This document shows, one piece after another, positions 5,282 through 5,680 of a stretch of DNA of 5,680 nucleotides; position 1 is the stretch's first letter, and every line of letters starts with the position of its first letter. The translations under genes were made by a program, and so were the position numbers. The stretch is from contig CATVQO010000105.1 in NCBI GenBank assembly GCA_958346165.1, forward strand, positions 1-5,680. Reading direction: 5' to 3'. The DNA is from an uncultured Collinsella sp. (GTDB lineage: Bacteria; Actinomycetota; Coriobacteriia; Coriobacteriales; Coriobacteriaceae). The notes below the pieces were generated by a model. That model searched no databases. It was given only the letters and a program-made list of their open reading frames with translations, and had not been told where the DNA came from.

Positions 5282-5408
5282 CTGCGAGTGTATGCACCCA
5301 CGCCTGGTAAACGCGATTTTGACAAACATCTGTTCGATAGTTACACACACTATTCCTCGTCCGGCGGAGCCTGGCCGCATTGTCCGGGTTTGCCCGACGT
5401 GTTTGCGT

Positions 5409-5444
5409 TTTCAAAATGTCCCGAATCGGCGAAGCGATTCGGGA
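5409..5444 (-). terminator. Leftward terminator of the copy B peptide mRNA
   Basis: Same 10-bp stem as in copy A (arms 5419-5428 and 5435-5444) with an altered loop (GCGAAG instead of GCTGAG) and the same CATTTTGAAAAC on the minus strand. The stem is unchanged while the loop has drifted. Confidence 0.55.
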
Positions 5445-5450
5445 TACAAT
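5445..5450 (+). promoter_or_regulatory. Candidate -10 box of antisense RNA, copy B
   Basis: TACAAT directly follows the hairpin dyad as in copy A, again without a recognisable -35 at normal spacing. Its retention next to diverged bases suggests that it matters. Confidence 0.35.
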
Positions 5451-5456
5451 AGCTAC

Positions 5457-5555
5457 AGGAAACGACGCACCCCGCGTAAGTGTTCGAAAGCGCGGGCGGC
5501 CTAGTTTTCTGGTTTTGTTAAATGCCCGGGCTCCGAACCCCGGGCATTCTTATTT
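5457..5555 (+). ncRNA. Predicted cis-antisense RNA, copy B
   Basis: Counterpart of the copy A RNA with about the same length and structure. Against copy A it differs at a few positions in the 5' part, the loop of the GC-rich stem, the U-rich linker and the terminator loop. This drift could let each RNA favour its own target. Confidence 0.42.
5521..5555 (+). terminator. Rightward intrinsic terminator, copy B
   Basis: Arms 5521-5530 and 5539-5548 are identical to copy A. Only loop bases differ (CTCCGAAC against ATCCGACC). It is followed by CTTATTT, which overlaps the peptide stop codon at 5550-5552. Confidence 0.75.
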
Positions 5556-5680
5556 GCGCTTGTTGCGGCGCAAATGCCTTCTACCGTCCGCACCGCGCGT
5601 GCGCCTACGGACCTTAAACCGAACCTCATACGAGTCAAGAAACGCGATGACGAACGAGCCCACCGCCGCGAGGGCGGCGA
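5550..5680 (-). CDS. Small membrane peptide, candidate type I toxin (copy B, partial)
   Basis: This is the C-terminal 42 codons of a second copy of the peptide. Its start should lie about 22 bases beyond the window, giving 50 aa in all. The membrane segment (AALAAVGSFVIAFLDSYEV) is identical to copy A. The basic tail differs: Cys to Arg, Gly to Arg, and one extra Asn before the final KRK. The frame is intact. It is cut only by the window edge, so nothing suggests a pseudogene. Confidence 0.68.
   Translation of the reverse strand, partial: AALAAVGSFVIAFLDSYEVRFKVRRRTRGADGRRHLRRNKRK

Larger units (their letters stand above)
5220..5400. other. Spacer between the two modules
   Basis: With the copy B RNA region (to 5549) this makes about 330 bases without a gene. 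It holds the copy A peptide leader and its candidate promoter. It also holds a plus-strand consensus -35, TTGACA (5319-5324), with only a poor TACACA at 17 bp spacing, which might drive a longer rightward transcript into copy B. From about 5361 it becomes similar to the DNA left of copy A. Nothing else is recognised. Confidence 0.5.
5401..5680. repeat. Tandem module, copy B (cut by window end)
   Basis: This is the second direct repeat of the module, in the same orientation as copy A. The match is still near-perfect at the last base of the window, so the repeat continues outside, and further copies may follow. Hairpin stems, the TACAAT box, the terminator stem and the peptide reading frame are all retained. 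Confidence 0.9.

Noticed and set aside
5070..5414. 114 aa version of the copy A peptide
   Set aside because: The extension crosses a strong Shine-Dalgarno and the leader; the ATG at 5219 is the well-supported start.
4921..5680. CRISPR array
   Set aside because: Only two long copies (about 480 bp) with coding content; no short repeats with spacers.

Overview
The window looks like a stretch of chromosome from a GC-rich Gram-positive bacterium. The GatB and GatA sequences, the class C sortase and the codon use fit a Coriobacteriia-type actinobacterium, and Collinsella is my best guess. That assignment comes from recognising protein families, not from a search.

Positions 42-3543 hold the gatC-gatA-gatB operon on the minus strand. 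It encodes the three subunits of tRNA-dependent amidotransferase. The genes are tightly coupled: each stop codon overlaps the next ATG by one base and each start has a strong Shine-Dalgarno sequence. GatB carries about 60-70 extra residues in its N-terminal half compared with the usual family pattern.

Positions 3544-3868 have no gene. From the gatC side they hold a candidate gatCAB -10 box, an imperfect 21-base tandem repeat, a perfect 21-bp inverted repeat with a partly palindromic loop, and a 13-bp hairpin just after the sortase stop. Positions 3869-4807 (minus strand) encode a class C (pilus-type) sortase with both membrane segments and the His/Cys/Arg active site, but with no recognisable DP-aromatic lid motif. 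No pilin gene lies in the window.

Positions about 4873-5680 are the most interesting part. They hold two tandem copies, about 480 bp apart, of a compact module. Each copy encodes a tiny membrane peptide on the minus strand (49 aa in the complete copy; the second is cut by the window end). Each also has a terminator-like hairpin pointing left, a TACAAT box pointing right, and a right-pointing terminator that ends at the peptide's stop codon. This predicts a convergent antisense RNA of about 100 nt covering the peptide mRNA's 3' UTR, the layout of Gram-positive type I toxin-antitoxin loci such as txpA/RatA and bsrG/SR4. Differences between the copies fall in hairpin loops and mostly at synonymous codon positions, with one whole-codon indel. 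The peptide mRNA could also fold back on itself through a 12-bp perfect match between its 5' UTR and 3' UTR. Toxicity and antisense control are inferred from layout only.
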